Below, piece by piece: positions 22,928 through 34,544 of a DNA stretch of 64,000 nucleotides. The notes below the pieces were generated by a model. That model saw nothing but the letters and a program-made list of their open reading frames with translations. It made no database searches and was not told the origin of the DNA. The stretch covers positions 62,001-126,000 of the forward strand of contig QEOQ01000141.1 of assembly GCA_010279815.1 (NCBI GenBank), in the 5' to 3' direction. The first letter of the stretch is position 1; every line of letters starts with the position of its first letter. This stretch comes from Brachionus plicatilis. Taxonomy: Eukaryota; Rotifera; Eurotatoria; Ploima; Brachionidae. Position numbers and translations under genes: made by a program.

Positions 22928-25081
22928 ATGTTCCCATTCTGTGTGCCTAAAAAAGAGACCACTTGTTTGGAAAAAAATTATAGCCAATTAATACTAGAGC
23001 AACAAAAACTTATTCAAGAGATTTACAATGGAAGTGCGGAAGTTTTAGCAAAAAAATTTTTTGATTTAATAAATCGATTTCTAATAAATGACTATTTTGT
23101 TTTGAAAATATGGACTAATCAAGTAATCAAAGATATATTTAGTTTTTAACTTTTAATAAAAATAATTCTTAGATAATCAGCACCAATTTTTTAACTATGA
23201 TAGAATATTTAATGAAGTCTGAGTCAGTTGAAATTGAGGTAAAATAAAAGAATAAAAATAATCTCGTCTAATTTTAAAAATCAGATTCAAGAAAAAACAA
23301 TTGTTATGTTTTTAAAATTAGTCAATTTCAAGAGTTGTCGAGAAAAAGTCACTATTTTTCCGGAATGGTTAAAAGCCGATCTTACAAATCTTTTCATAAA
23401 AATAAATGAAAAATTAAGAAACATATACGAAAAGCAATCTGTTATCAAAACTGATAGCTTTTTTAAAAATAATCTAGTTGACACAATTTTTTTGCGCATG
23501 ACTTTAACTGACAATTCGGAAGAAGTTGAAGAGACCGAATGGCTTATCTATTCATTTAGATTTTTAAATTGTATTCTAGATGAGTTTAATGCAAATAAAA
23601 TCGCTCAAGTATTTTTTAAAATTTAATTTTTTAGAACCAATTTTTAAAATAGTTTTTCAAGATTTTGAATGAATTTTTTTGTAACAAGATCTTTAATTTC
23701 GAAACAACAATTGAGCACCAAATCATTTTTACGCTGAGTAATGAAATATTTTTCAAACTATTCAAGAACTATTTGACCATTGTAGCAAAAAAAAATTCAG
23801 ACTTAGTACCAAACTTCCTGAATGCCATACTCCTGTTTCCTTTTGGTGCATCTAACTTTTCAAAGTTAGCTTTTTTCAAATTTTTTGATTTATTTCTTGC
23901 ATTTTTTGACACCCTAATTGAAAATTTTGCCAAAATTAAAATTTCAGCTGAAATCATTCAATTGACCAAACAAACAGCTCAGGTAATTTTTTAGTTAAAT
24001 ATGTAATTTTGCCTAAAAAAATTAAAAAAGACACTAATTTTATTCGATTATGACTTTGATGATGCATTTTTGTTTGAGCAAAAATTGCAAAATTTAACAG
24101 ATCTTTCCGCTAAGCTTATTATCCAAACAAAAGATTACAATTTGAATGAAGATTATGTGATTGATTTTATTGAAATTGCCTATTTAATTCTAAGTATGAT
24201 TTTAGACAATTTAATAAAAATAAAAAATCTAAATATTTCAGAACCGCGTTCGAATTTCATGTACTTTTATACCAAATTTTGGAAAAGTGTATCAAAAATT
24301 TGGGAACAGACATTGCTGTTTAGCAAAAGAGTATTTTTTTTTTAATTTAAAATTTTTATTTTATGCATTTCTAAGGGTCGAATTGCTTTACAAATTTTGC
24401 CGTTTTTTTTCCATTTAAAAATCAATGATGATATATTAAATTTATTTACAAGTTCATTATATAAATATTTAGAAATAAATGTAATTATTTAATGATATAT
24501 CAAAAAAATTGCTAAAGACTCTTTTGATTTTAGAGTATTACAAGCCATGAAAACTTCGATTTATCGTTTCAAAGTTCACTTGTTATTTATCTTAATAAAA
24601 GTGACAAGATTAAAGACGTGGCCGTTTTAAACCAAATGAAAGAAATTGTTGAGAAATATTTCGACATTGGAAAATCGATGATTTATGCTCAATGGATAAA
24701 AAGCTTTAGCCTTCTAATCAACCAAATTCTCCTTCATAAATATTCATTCATATTTTGCGATGGTGATTAAAATTTTTAATTTTTTTTGGAAAATTTTTAT
24801 TCAAATAATTCAATTTAGGTCTTCTACTTAAACTTTTTGTTGATATGATAACATCAAAGATGAATCTTGCCAGTCTGATAGGTTATAGTGACAAAGAAAA
24901 TTTATATTTTGAGGAACAAAGTAATTTTTATGAAAATTTTGTTCGAATCTTCAAGAATAGTTTCAATTGGGAATTAAAGTATCAAATAATTGAATTCGTT
25001 GAATTATATTCTAATTTAAGCAAATGCAAAGAAAGCAAATTAAATTGTCAGAAAATGATTGACAACCTTAAATCACGTTAA
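22928..25081 (+). CDS. Unknown all-helical (possibly HEAT/ARM-like) protein, eight exons (600 aa)
   Basis: Exons 22928-23122, 23173-23238, 23285-23608, 23662-23982, 24031-24330, 24376-24480, 24534-24762, 24819-25081; introns 45-56 nt, phase 0 except the last (phase 1). The parts sum to 601 codons with no stop, strong support for the model. The protein is rich in Phe/Leu/Ile/Asn/Lys with regular amphipathic stretches (FPEWLKADLTNLFIKINEKL, LAFFKFFDLFLAFFDTLIEN, ALQILPFFFHLKI), as in alpha-solenoids. No signal peptide, membrane segment or catalytic motif. It might be a divergent nuclear HEAT-repeat factor; I do not recognise the family. ATG 22928 follows an A/T-rich leader; an extra 5' exon cannot be excluded. 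Confidence 0.8.
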
Positions 25082-26490
25082 GTTATGTGAATTCATTTTT
25101 TTTCTTTAAAAATATTTCCAAATAAATGTTTAAATAAAGCTGTTTTGATAATTTAGTATTCTTTTTTTTTTTTTTGAAATTAGAATAAAAATTGTCAAAT
25201 AATTGTTCGATATATATTGAGTAAGTATATTTTTAAGATTTGATACGTTTTTGAAGATGAACAAAAATCATTACCAAATATTCAATTTAGTGATATTTTA
25301 TGTAAAAGTTCCTCTTAAAGAACCAAAGATAATAATTAATAAATACATACCAGTATTATTCAATTTACATATATTTATTTTATTTAGATACAAATTCATT
25401 GATGATATTCAAAGTTAATTCATTGTTAAATTACAAATAAAATTACAAATTTTTTAGTAAAATTACTCATTTAATCTACCTTCTTTTCAATTTTTATGAA
25501 ATTTTTGTTTAAAGTTTTAATTTCAATTTTGAAAGTTTGAAAATTTATCAGTGATTCAGACTAAATTGAACTAAAATTTAAATTTATTTTAAATTTATTC
25601 TTATTATAAATATTATTAAAGTTTCAAATATCAGTTTGAATTTCTTTATTCACTCGATCTAAAATATTTTCAACTAATGCTAGTTGAAAATTTAAGAATC
25701 AAACAAAATTTAAATGTAGTGTAAATCTTTTTCTTATCTTTTTGATGATTGTTATTTTTTTGAGTGAATTTTGCGAAGGCATGACGAAGTTAACAATTTT
25801 TCATTTTTTAACTTTAAACAGAACCAGATATGTTTCAAAGCCACAAGTCTCAAGTCTAGTCCAAGTCAAAGACTCTAAGCATTTTTTTTCTAAATTTAGA
25901 ACTCCGGACTTGGACTTTAACTAAGCCGTAACTATAACTACCTGGAACGGCAAAAAATTCATGTACTGATTTTAACTTTTATTTTAATTACTTGAATTTT
26001 AATTTGGGACTATTAAAAAATTTGGAATAGAACTTATGCTACTCATATAATTTATTTATAATATTATTTTAGTATTTTAAATTAAAAAAAATTTAGTCGT
26101 GAAAATCTTTTTCTGCGTACAAAAATTAAAAATTGTTTGCTTGAAAAATAAAAAAAATATCTAGAAACTTTGGAATGATATAAAAAAGTAAAACTTTTGA
26201 TTTCATATACTTAATGATCATTCAATCAAGCTTATTCATTCCTGATGTTGATAAAATATTTTTACTATCCAAATTAATTGACGATCAGTTTGATGGTTAT
26301 TTACAAAACACTTGTTGGAAATAATTAAATTTATTTAAAGATTTCAATAAAGATTTATGTTTTATTTGAATAAAAAATCTTTAAAAATGATAGTTTATTG
26401 CGTAGATTTTTAAAAACTACCACTTATAAATTTAAAAACCATCACCAATAAATTAATTAATAAAATTTTGATAAAAAAAAATTATATACA
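25082..26490. other. AT-rich intergenic DNA
   Basis: No gene was recognised. A patch at 25840-25925 is rich in AAGTC words (CAAGTCTCAAGTCTAGTCC), like the patches at 4080-4110, 4880-4925 and 12740-12800, probably fragments of one repeat family. Confidence 0.5.
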
Positions 26491-27063
26491 CTAATCCCAG
26501 CTTGGATATCCTCGACGATTTTGACGACTGTATGGCAAATAAGGTCTAGTTATTATTTCTTTCGATCTTTCTTGAGGAATATTTGTTTGAGATCCAGGAG
26601 CCGGCAGACAATTAGAACCATATGGCTGATAATTGCTAAAACACTGTACACTAGGTGGACATTGTGGATAATTTTGAATAATAGATTGAGGACCACAGTT
26701 TTGAAAATTTGGCTGACAGACAGAAGGCTGAGGAAATTGGGATTGAGGAAAACATGGTTGTGGCTGAGGTTGGTAGATTGATGGATAGGATGGATAGGAT
26801 GGATAGGATGGATAGGGTGGAGTATAACTTTGCATTAAATTTGGACTACAAGTTGTTGTGCAGCTAGTTAGACAAGTGCTTGGTTGGGAAAAATTCTGCA
26901 TATATGGTTGAGGATATTGTGAAGGATATTGTTGATATGAAGTCGGAAATTGAGGCATTTGCTGCGGATAACCTTGCATTGGGCTTTGGATTTGAGAACA
27001 TGGTGTTATAATAATGGCAGGTGCTATGCACGTACCACATGAAGCCATGTAACTTGAATTCAT
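26491..27063 (-). CDS. Pro/Gln/Tyr-rich low-complexity protein, member 1 of a three-gene tandem family (190 aa)
   Basis: Single exon. Composition is dominated by P, Q, S, Y and C: MQGYPQQMPQFPTSYQQYPS, a four-fold PSY repeat (PYPSYPSYPSYPS), PQPQPCFPQ. It ends RPYLPYSRQNRRGYPSWD. That tail matches those of the next two genes (P-[YF]-L-P-Y-[SC]-R ... G-[YF]-P-x-[FW]), so the three form a tandem family although their N-terminal parts differ strongly. There is no signal peptide or membrane segment. It is perhaps a structural or cross-linked protein (inference). Function unknown. Confidence 0.75.
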   Translation of the reverse strand: MNSSYMASCGTCIAPAIIITPCSQIQSPMQGYPQQMPQFPTSYQQYPSQYPQPYMQNFSQPSTCLTSCTTTCSPNLMQSYTPPYPSYPSYPSYPSIYQPQPQPCFPQSQFPQPSVCQPNFQNCGPQSIIQNYPQCPPSVQCFSNYQPYGSNCLPAPGSQTNIPQERSKEIITRPYLPYSRQNRRGYPSWD

Positions 27064-27479
27064 TTTTTTAATTTTAAATTTTCTATTAATGTTTTATAAA
27101 ATTTGTTTAATTTATAGTGGAACTAGTGTCATGGTTGATAAATATTGAATCGAAAATAATGGCTAAAGGGTCGGAGAATAAAATTGCGGATAGATACCTA
27201 TTTAATTTTAGCAATGAGAGTAAGTAATTTAAGATTGGTCATTTAGAAATGAAATTAGTTGAATTAGAAAAAATTGTATAATTTTGAGACAAATAAGCAA
27301 TCAAGAATTTTATTTGGCATTGTCTCATTTTTCCGAACAAATTGATTCATTTTAGTTAAAAATAACTCAGGCATAAAGACTCGACTAACCACTGTGTGAA
27401 TTATATTGAAAAATTAATTATAAATTAATGGTCATCAAATAAAAATTTTATTAAAAATTGTTTTTATAAATGAAGACAA
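27064..27479. other. Intergenic spacer in the tandem family
   Basis: About 400 bp of AT-rich DNA between members 1 and 2; nothing else recognised. Confidence 0.5.
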
Positions 27480-27852
27480 TTACCAAAAACAAGGAAAACC
27501 ATTTTTATGCCAACGCGAATAAGGAAGATATGGCTTTGGTACAAATACTTGCTTAACAACTACAGGCTGAGGAACAAAAACATCTTGATTTATTACAATA
27601 GGCTCTGCATCCATACAATTTTGTGAATTTAAAATTCCCAAATTGTTGAATTGATCATTTAAACCGAATGAATTGTTTGTGTTAAAATTTTCTGAATTTG
27701 AATTTGGTAAGCAAACATTGCTAATTGGAAATAAATTAGGTAGATTTTCATTTGAAATGAAATTTCCAGAACCAATCGCACCTAAATCTGTAAAGAAATA
27801 TATTTTTAAAATATAAATATTATTTGGAAAATTTATTTAATTCTATACCCAT
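27480..27852 (-). CDS. Tandem family member 2, two exons (103 aa)
   Basis: Exon 1 codes only four bases, ATGG (27849-27852), then a 61-nt intron (GTATAG...TTTACAG). Exon 2 is 27480-27787, giving MDLGAIGSGNF and onward. The C-terminal half, CMDAEPIVINQDVFVPQPVV then PKPYLPYSRWHKNGFPCFW, aligns closely with member 3 (CDAQPIVINQDIPVPRPVVV, IPFLPYCRRTKRGYPKW), which proves the coding frame. The N-terminal half is Asn/Phe-rich. The start in a four-base exon is inferred from the good donor and from the likeness of GAIG to member 3; an additional upstream exon is possible. Confidence 0.72.
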
Positions 27853-28415
27853 TCCAGTGTCAAAATAAAAAATATTTCAAAAAGAATTCTTCAATATTTG
27901 AAAATTTTAATAACCCTATTTCTTTACATTTTAAATATTTGATTCACGCTTCAAAAATTTTGAAAATTATTATCTAAATAGCCTTTACAATTTTTGTTCT
28001 GAGGTAAACCAAAACTGACACAATTTTTCCAATTTTAGTCAACTAAAAATAATTAGAAATATTTTGATTTGTTTTTTTTTATCTTATTAATTATCTAAAT
28101 CGAATATGTTTTGTTTTCTGTTTATCTTTTTAAATGGCTAAAATAAAATTGCTTTAATTATTATAATTTAAATCAAATCCTTTAAAACTAAATAGTTAAT
28201 TTTGTGTATGCTTCTTTATTAAAATATTAATTTATAGAATATTTACAAATAATTTTAAATTCTAATCATTTATTAAAAAAATATTATAAATTTTCCTAGC
28301 TATTTATAATTAAAAAGAAGCTATTTGAGAAAAAAATTTATTTATGAAAAAATTCATTTTTATTTTTAATTTGTGAATTCTCTTGAAATAATAATTAATT
28401 TTTAAATTTCTTATT
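27853..28415. other. Intergenic spacer in the tandem family
   Basis: About 560 bp of AT-rich DNA between members 2 and 3; nothing else recognised. Confidence 0.5.
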
Positions 28416-28736
28416 TTACCATTTCGGATAACCTCTCTTTGTTCGGCGGCAATAAGGTAAAAATGGAATCGGAACAGTTTGTTTTCTTACTACGACAGGT
28501 CTTGGTACTGGAATATCTTGGTTCACGATAATCGGTTGAGCATCACACATTTGAGGAAGATCGCATGACTGTGCTATTTCACATGCTGGAATATTTAAAT
28601 TTATTTGATTACCGGGATCTATGCAGCAACCGAGATTAATTCCGCCTAAACCAAAATTGGCCCCATTTAAACCCATTCCTAAAATTCCAAGATTTCCCCC
28701 AATTGCACCAGTTCCATCGAAGCCGTTTAGAGCCAT
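28416..28736 (-). CDS. Tandem family member 3 (106 aa)
   Basis: Single exon. The Gly/Asn/Leu-rich head (MALNGFDGTGAIGGNLGILG, GANFGLGGINLG) is followed by CCIDPGNQINLNIPACEIAQ, then the conserved block CDAQPIVINQDIPVPRPVVV and the tail IPFLPYCRRTKRGYPKW, shared with members 1 (tail only) and 2 (block and tail). There is no signal peptide. Glycine-rich and Cys-containing, so plausibly structural, but no known family is recognised. Confidence 0.78.
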   Translation of the reverse strand: MALNGFDGTGAIGGNLGILGMGLNGANFGLGGINLGCCIDPGNQINLNIPACEIAQSCDLPQMCDAQPIIVNQDIPVPRPVVVRKQTVPIPFLPYCRRTKRGYPKW

Positions 28737-29101
28737 TGATTTTTATTCAAAATTATAAAACTAATCTATAAAATTAATGGTTTACAATTTATAGTTTAGT
28801 ATGAAGTTAAATTTCTCTCAAAAAAGAAATAAAATTTGTTTATGTTGTGAGAAAATAAATTGTATTTTATCAAGTGTAAATTATTTGATAAAATATTGCT
28901 AGATATTTGCTCTAATTTTTAAAATTTATACAAAATTTTTCTTATTTTTTGCTTAAATAAAACTATTTTTATAATCGTCAATGCATAATAATTTCAATCA
29001 TTCAATAATATAAACATTAAATTTTTATAATGAAAGATTAAATTTATTTTTATTTTGAAAAAAAAAAACAAAAAAATTAACTAAAAAAAAAAGGTTCTTT
29101 T
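28737..29101. other. Intergenic, nothing recognised
   Basis: AT-rich spacer of about 365 bp containing the likely 3' end region of GFM1 and the 5' region of tandem member 3. Confidence 0.5.
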
Positions 29102-32100
29102 TTAATTTTTCTTTTTCTTTTTTGTCGGCGTTTTGTCGGTCGTATAAGCATCGATTAATTTGTTTACAACATCCTCTCTAGCAGGCAAATATTTCAAAAA
29201 TTCCATGGCAAATTCTCCTTTACCTTGAGTCAAAGATCGAATTTCCGAAGCTAAAAAACAAAAAATTTTAGACTTTAGAATATTATTTTTTTCTAAATAT
29301 CTTAGTAATTCTTACAGTAGCCGAACATATCATTGAGAGCAACTTCGCATTGTAGATTAAACCAACCCATATTGGTTTCTGAATTAACTATAATTCCATT
29401 TCTTTTGTTTAAATTGCCTACAACTGCACTCTGAAATTCTTCAGGCGCTGTTACTTCGACGAACATGATGGGCTCAATTATTTGCCATTTTCCTTCAGTA
29501 AAAGCTTGTTTCATAGCACCTTCTGCAGCAAGCTGGAAGGCCAAATCTGTTGAATCGGTGCAGTGATTAGCTCCATCGGTCAAACGGAACAAAAGACCGG
29601 TAACTTTGTTGCCAGACAAAATTCCTTTTTCCAATGAATTTTGAAAACCCTTTAAAAATTTTTATTATAAAAAAAAGACTTTTGTTTTTTCATGCTATCA
29701 ATTTTTTTGCCATCTAAATATATTTTTATAAAAAAGTGTCTGAGGCCTAGCCCTAAGTTAGGGAATTTAATTTAGTTTAGTTCAGCAAAAATATTAATGA
29801 GCGTAATTGCTTAAATATTGTTTATCTTTTTTAAATACTTGCTCTGAGATTTGATAGCAAAAAAAATAGGTGTACTGCAGGAACCTGTTTTGGCTCCTCT
29901 GCTTTTTCTTATTTTCGTTAATGATTTACAATTTTTATTTAAAAGTTTTAGTATCAAAATGTTTGCAGATGATACAACAATAAGTATTAAAAGACCTTGA
30001 AACAGCTTTGATAAAATTAAATGTTACAACAAAAAGTTTAAATGAATGGTGTATTGGTCCAGTTAAGATCCAGTTTTTTAAAACCTTTATCCTACCGCAT
30101 TTTGACTATTGTTCTACTTTTTATGCTATTTTTCGAAAGAAGCAATTTATAAATTAGCTAAGAGTTATTTTATTTCTATCATAAAACTTTTAAATGTTAA
30201 GCTTGAAGCAAACAGCTTTAATGAAATAAATAACGTTTTAGAAAAGTACAGTCTTTATTCGTTTCTTTTTATTTATTATTTATTTATTTTTTTATTTAAA
30301 AAATTACGCCATATTTGGCGATGATAAAATAAATTAAATATAAAAGACTTCAAGATTAGATGCTTAAAAAAAAGGAAAAAAAAAAGAAATTTACATAGTT
30401 TATGTTTTTACAATTTTGAATAATTTCATTTTTAACTAATTATATTTGTTTGTTTGTTTGTTTATTATTATATTTTTTTTATTCATTTCAACATCAAATT
30501 TTTGAAAGGATGCTCACCTTCTCTTATAAGCGTCTATTGTATTTCAGCTCTCCCCTAAATCGAAAAGAGAAATAAAAGAAAAATGACTCAAGAAATTTGA
30601 TATTTTAAGAAAAAACAGTAACCTAATTGAACCAATGGCCAAATCAAAAACTTTTGAAGTGGAGAAAAAACTTTTGAATATTTTTAATCAATTGCTTTGT
30701 GATCAAGAAATCGATGTTGAAGTTTCCAACGTTTAAGCTTTCAATTTTCAATAACATAAATTTAATTTACACAGATTTTGTTTCAAAATTTGCAATATTT
30801 AACTTAAAAAGCTTATTGTTAAATTTTTCAAATAACTATTAAATCAATAACTCTATTCAATTTTTATAATTTTTATATTTTTTTTAATTACTAATTTAAT
30901 AAATGAAGTGTTAATCAGTCTTATGAGGCATGGAGCCTGTTGATTAACCTTGAATAATAAAAATTTGATAGCAAAAAAAAGTTATCCTAAAATAACTTTA
31001 ATTTTTAATTAAATTACTCTTTTAATTCCAGGTATAAACTGATCTGGCACATTTGTTCCAGTTGTTTGATCAACAAATTCAATAGATTGATACTTTTCTG
31101 CTGGCAATGGCTCAAGAGTTCCAATAACTCTACCATACTGTCCCTGACCGCCTGATTGTTTTTTATGCAAATAATCAAACCTTTGAAAAATTAAACAAAA
31201 TCAAAAAAAATTAAACAAAAATTTTGTATCATACTCGAAAGGCTCGAGAAGGGTTTCTCTAAATGCAACCTTTGGTTTTCCTAGAATACATTTGCAATTG
31301 TATTCCCGTTCCAATCTCTTAAAAACTAATTACTAAAATAAAATAAAAATTTGGTTTTTTTGGAGTATTCTTACAGTTGCGTATATATCCAAATGCAATT
31401 CGCCCATACCATAAGCAATAAGCTCTTTAGAGTCACTGTCATAATTAACTTTAAAAGTCGGATCTTCTTTCATAAATCTGTTTATTCCCTTGGAAAAATT
31501 GTCGTTCATATTTGAATCGGCAGGCTTTATTGACAGCGAAACAACTGGGTCTGGAACATACATTGACTCCATGGATAGCTTGAATTCTTTGTCAGTAACA
31601 AAAGTGTCTCCTGTGGAACAATCGATGCCAAACAAAGCAATTATATCTCCTGCGTATGCCTCCGTAATGTCTTCCATAAAATTGGAATGCATTCGGACCA
31701 AACGAGAAATCTTATGCTTTTTTCCAGTTCTCACATTATAAGCAAAGTCATCTTTTTTTATTCTTCCTTGGTATACTCTCAAATAAGTTAGTTGACCATA
31801 GCGGCCTGCTTCTAGTTTAAAAGCTAGACCTAGAAATTTGTTCTCTCCACTTCTGTCTGGATTAATAGGAATTTTAACAGGATTCCTGTTAAGAAAAAGT
31901 AAGAATTTTTTTTCAAATTTCAAGTTTAGATTTTTACTCGCTAGACTCATCCAGAGCGTAGTTGGCAATTTCGGATGGATTTGGCAAATATTGGATAACG
32001 CCGTCCAACAATTTTTGCACTCCTTTATTTTTAAGCGCCGAGCCCACAAATATCGGGGTAAATGTTCGATTTATTACATTTCTTCGAATGGCATTCTTTT

Positions 32101-33645
32101 ATTGGGAAAAATAAATAAAAATTTAACCAAGTTTTTTTTCAGGTTTACTTGTATTTGTTCATTTGTTGGAACTTTTTCGTCCAAAAACATTTCACCCAAC
32201 TCTTCATCTACATTTGAAAGAGACTCTGTTATAGAATAAAATTTTAATTTTCTTTCTTTTTTTTTTAAATAAAGTGACATTATGAAATTTCATAGAAAAC
32301 TTCAATTAAAAAAATAAAAAAATTTTAAAACTTTTATTTTAGTGGTATAAAACTTGTTATTGAGATGAAACAATGCGAAACAACTTTTATTTCATCTATC
32401 GCATAAATCTGCAAAATCTGTGCAAATTCTGCAAAATTGTACCCTATTTAAAAGTATTAGTAATAAGATGCAATTTATTTGCGCAGATTTTGCAGACTTC
32501 CGCAGTAGGTTAAACAAAAGTTGTTTCACTTTTTTTTCATCTCTATAACAAGTTTTAGACGATTAGAATTAAAGTTATAAAATATTTTTATTCATGTATT
32601 GGAAGTTTTGTATAAAACTTAACAATGGCAAAAAAAAATTCATAAAATCACCTATTAGTTCTTGCTTTTTCTTTTTTAATTCATCCTTGTATTCATTTGG
32701 AACTGGTTCTTCCCTCAAAATTTCACTTAAAAATGCATCAAAATAGAGAATGCCAGACTCTAAATAAAATCAAAATCCACGTACCCACAATCTCCATCAA
32801 AATAAATGGCTTTTTCTTCAATAACATCAACAATTCCCTTAAATTTGGACTCTAAACCCATTGGAAACTGAACCAATGCACAATTTTGACCCAATTTTTG
32901 CCTAAATAATTTTGATAAATTAATTTTTTTTTTAATTTAAATTCATTTAATTACTTCAATTGAGCAGCCACTCTGTTGTGATTAGCTCCCATTCGATCTA
33001 ATTTATTAATGAAAGCAATAAATGGAACATTGTATCTTTTCATTTGACGATTGACTGTCATTGTCTGACTTTGGACACCACCAACCGCGCACAAAACTAA
33101 CACTGCACCATCTAAAACTCGCAAGGCTCTTTCTACCTCAATGGTAAAATCAACGTGGCCTGGCGTGTCGATTATGTTTATATTATGATCCTTCCAATCG
33201 ATGTACGTGGCTGCAGACTGAATAGTTATTCCACGCTGCCTTTCCAATTCCATTGAGTCCATTGTAGCACCTACTTGATCTTTGCCTTTGACTTCGTGCA
33301 TTTGATTGATACGTCCAGAGTAAAAGAGTAGACGTTCAGTTAGAGTTGTTTTTCCTGAATCAATGTGAGCTGAAATTCCGATATTTCTTATTTTCTTAAT
33401 GAGAAAATATTTTAGTAAAAAAAAAATAAAAATTAAGTTTTATTATGGAATTTACCGAGTCTTTAACCACTTTTGAACTAAGATAACGTCTTGTATCATT
33501 TTTGGCAACAAAATTGACTATCTAAAAATTAATTGAATTAAAAGGGAAAACAAAAATATTTACTATTTACTTGATTTACTCTTGAAGCGAAATTAATCTT
33601 AGAAGAATTTCTGACTAAATTGTTGAATAAACTGATACCACTCAT
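29102..33645 (-). CDS. GFM1: Mitochondrial elongation factor G 1, complete, 12 exons (748 aa)
   Basis: GTPase that drives ribosome translocation in mitochondrial protein synthesis. Exons (5' to 3'): 33571-33645, 33456-33521, 32955-33394, 32785-32901, 32652-32725, 32149-32225, 31938-32095, 31375-31885, 31235-31317, 31018-31180, 29316-29649, 29102-29250; all phases join and total 749 codons, near the usual family length. The N-terminus ([20 protein letters not shown]) looks like a presequence. G1 AHIDSGKT (about 56-63), switch [11 protein letters not shown]4 [73 protein letters not shown], and [13 protein letters not shown] near the C-terminus, which ends in Lys-rich KKKKKN. Intron 11 (29650-31017, 1.37 kb) and intron 5 (32226-32651) are swollen by mobile DNA; the others are about 50-60 nt. 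Confidence 0.97.
29869..30345 (+). pseudogene. LINE reverse transcriptase relic inside GFM1 intron 11
   Basis: Antisense to the host gene. [20 protein letters not shown] is the RT motif B region, followed about 20 residues later by FADDTTISI, with the catalytic Asp pair intact. A frameshift follows (KSLNEWCIG), then [14 protein letters not shown], which normally lies much further downstream, so an internal deletion has joined the parts. It ends with a small hairpin CGCCATATTTGGCG and an A/T-rich tail (GATGATAAAATAAATTAAAT), as at LINE 3' ends. Only the 3' portion of the element is present (5' truncation is usual for LINEs). Confidence 0.82.
30895..30970 (+). repeat. Possible second LINE 3' tail in GFM1 intron 11
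   Basis: GTTAATCA...TGATTAAC encloses GGCATGGAGCC, followed by TTGAATAATAAAAAT. A structured stem plus an A-rich tail is the form of a LINE 3' end. No RT sequence is attached. Confidence 0.35.
32277..32628. mobile_element. MITE with about 110-bp terminal inverted repeats in GFM1 intron 5 (family C copy 1)
   Basis: Left arm CATTATGAAATTTCATA...AAAACTTGTTATTGAGATG...GAAACAACTTTT. The right arm read on the other strand is CCATTGTTAAGTTTTATAC...AAAACTTGTTATAGAGATG...GAAACAACTTTTG. Centre: GCAAAATCTGTGCAAATTC-like words. There is no ORF. The same sequence reappears at the right edge of the window (63873-64000). A target duplication is not obvious. Confidence 0.75.
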
Positions 33646-33983
33646 TTTGGGCACGTTTATTATTTTTTTTTTACAAGACAAAAATTTGAATTAATAGTTT
33701 AAATTCGAAGCCCTAATTATTTAGAAAGCTTTCTAAATAAATTCAAATGTATGCAAATATTTCAATTCTTATATAACAATTGCAATATTGCACGTTGTAA
33801 ACCTAAATTTTGTCTTTTTTGGATTTTTGAAACTATTTTTATTATAAATTATTACATTTATTTATTTATAAAAAAAACAAGACCAGTTTTTCGCTAAAGG
33901 TTTTTAAAAAAAAATGTTTGTCTTACCAAATGAATAATAATGATTAATTTCATTAATTTGGCATAACGACCATAACTAGATAG

Positions 33984-34085
33984 ACAGTGCTGCTACGGTA
34001 CCTTGAATTCACCATAATTTACGTAAATAATGGTAAATTCACGATATTTTTCCATATTTAACGCAAAATATGGTAATATAAAAAA
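33984..34085. repeat. CAGTRCTGCTACG repeat family, copy 2
   Basis: Starts ACAGTGCTGCTACGGTACC and runs into ATTTACGTAAATAATGGT and similar ACGTAA/ACGCAA words, as at 2520 and 46021. The right end is not defined. Confidence 0.5.
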
Positions 34086-34544
34086 CAGCTTTTATCTTGA
34101 AAAAGTAAAAAAATTAAATTTGATTGAATTTTTTGACGAGTATTGATTTAAATTTCGGGAATTTTTGAAGAAAAGGTGAAAAATGGTCAAAATTCAACAA
34201 AAAAGGAAAAATGGATTTTTTATTATTATATTCTATTTTTTTTAACAAATTATATATTTAATATAAAAATTTAATATGTTCGTACTTAAAATTTTCAAAT
34301 ATCGATCTGGGAAAACTAATAAATGTGAAATTCATGAAATAAAGTTTTTTAGTACCTCAAATTTATTAAAATTTACCTCAAATTTAATAAAAATTTTCTC
34401 AAATTTAATAAAAGACTATTTTTTTATTAAAAAAGTATTCAAAAAAAAAATTACATCAATTTAAAAAAAAAGAAAGCAATTTCATTATAAAACCGCAAAA
34501 AGTTAATACTCACCTCTAAAAATAAAAAAAATTAACAATTATCA

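Noticed and set aside
30609..30740. Short reading [20 protein letters not shown] in GFM1 intron 11
   Set aside because: About 33 codons with no recognised homology or splice partners; probably chance or debris.
32652..32785. Alternative GFM1 splice using a 23-25-nt intron near 32760-32784
   Set aside because: It breaks the frame or adds unalignable residues; using the acceptor at 32726 gives a normal 59-nt intron and restores the family sequence ([13 protein letters not shown]).
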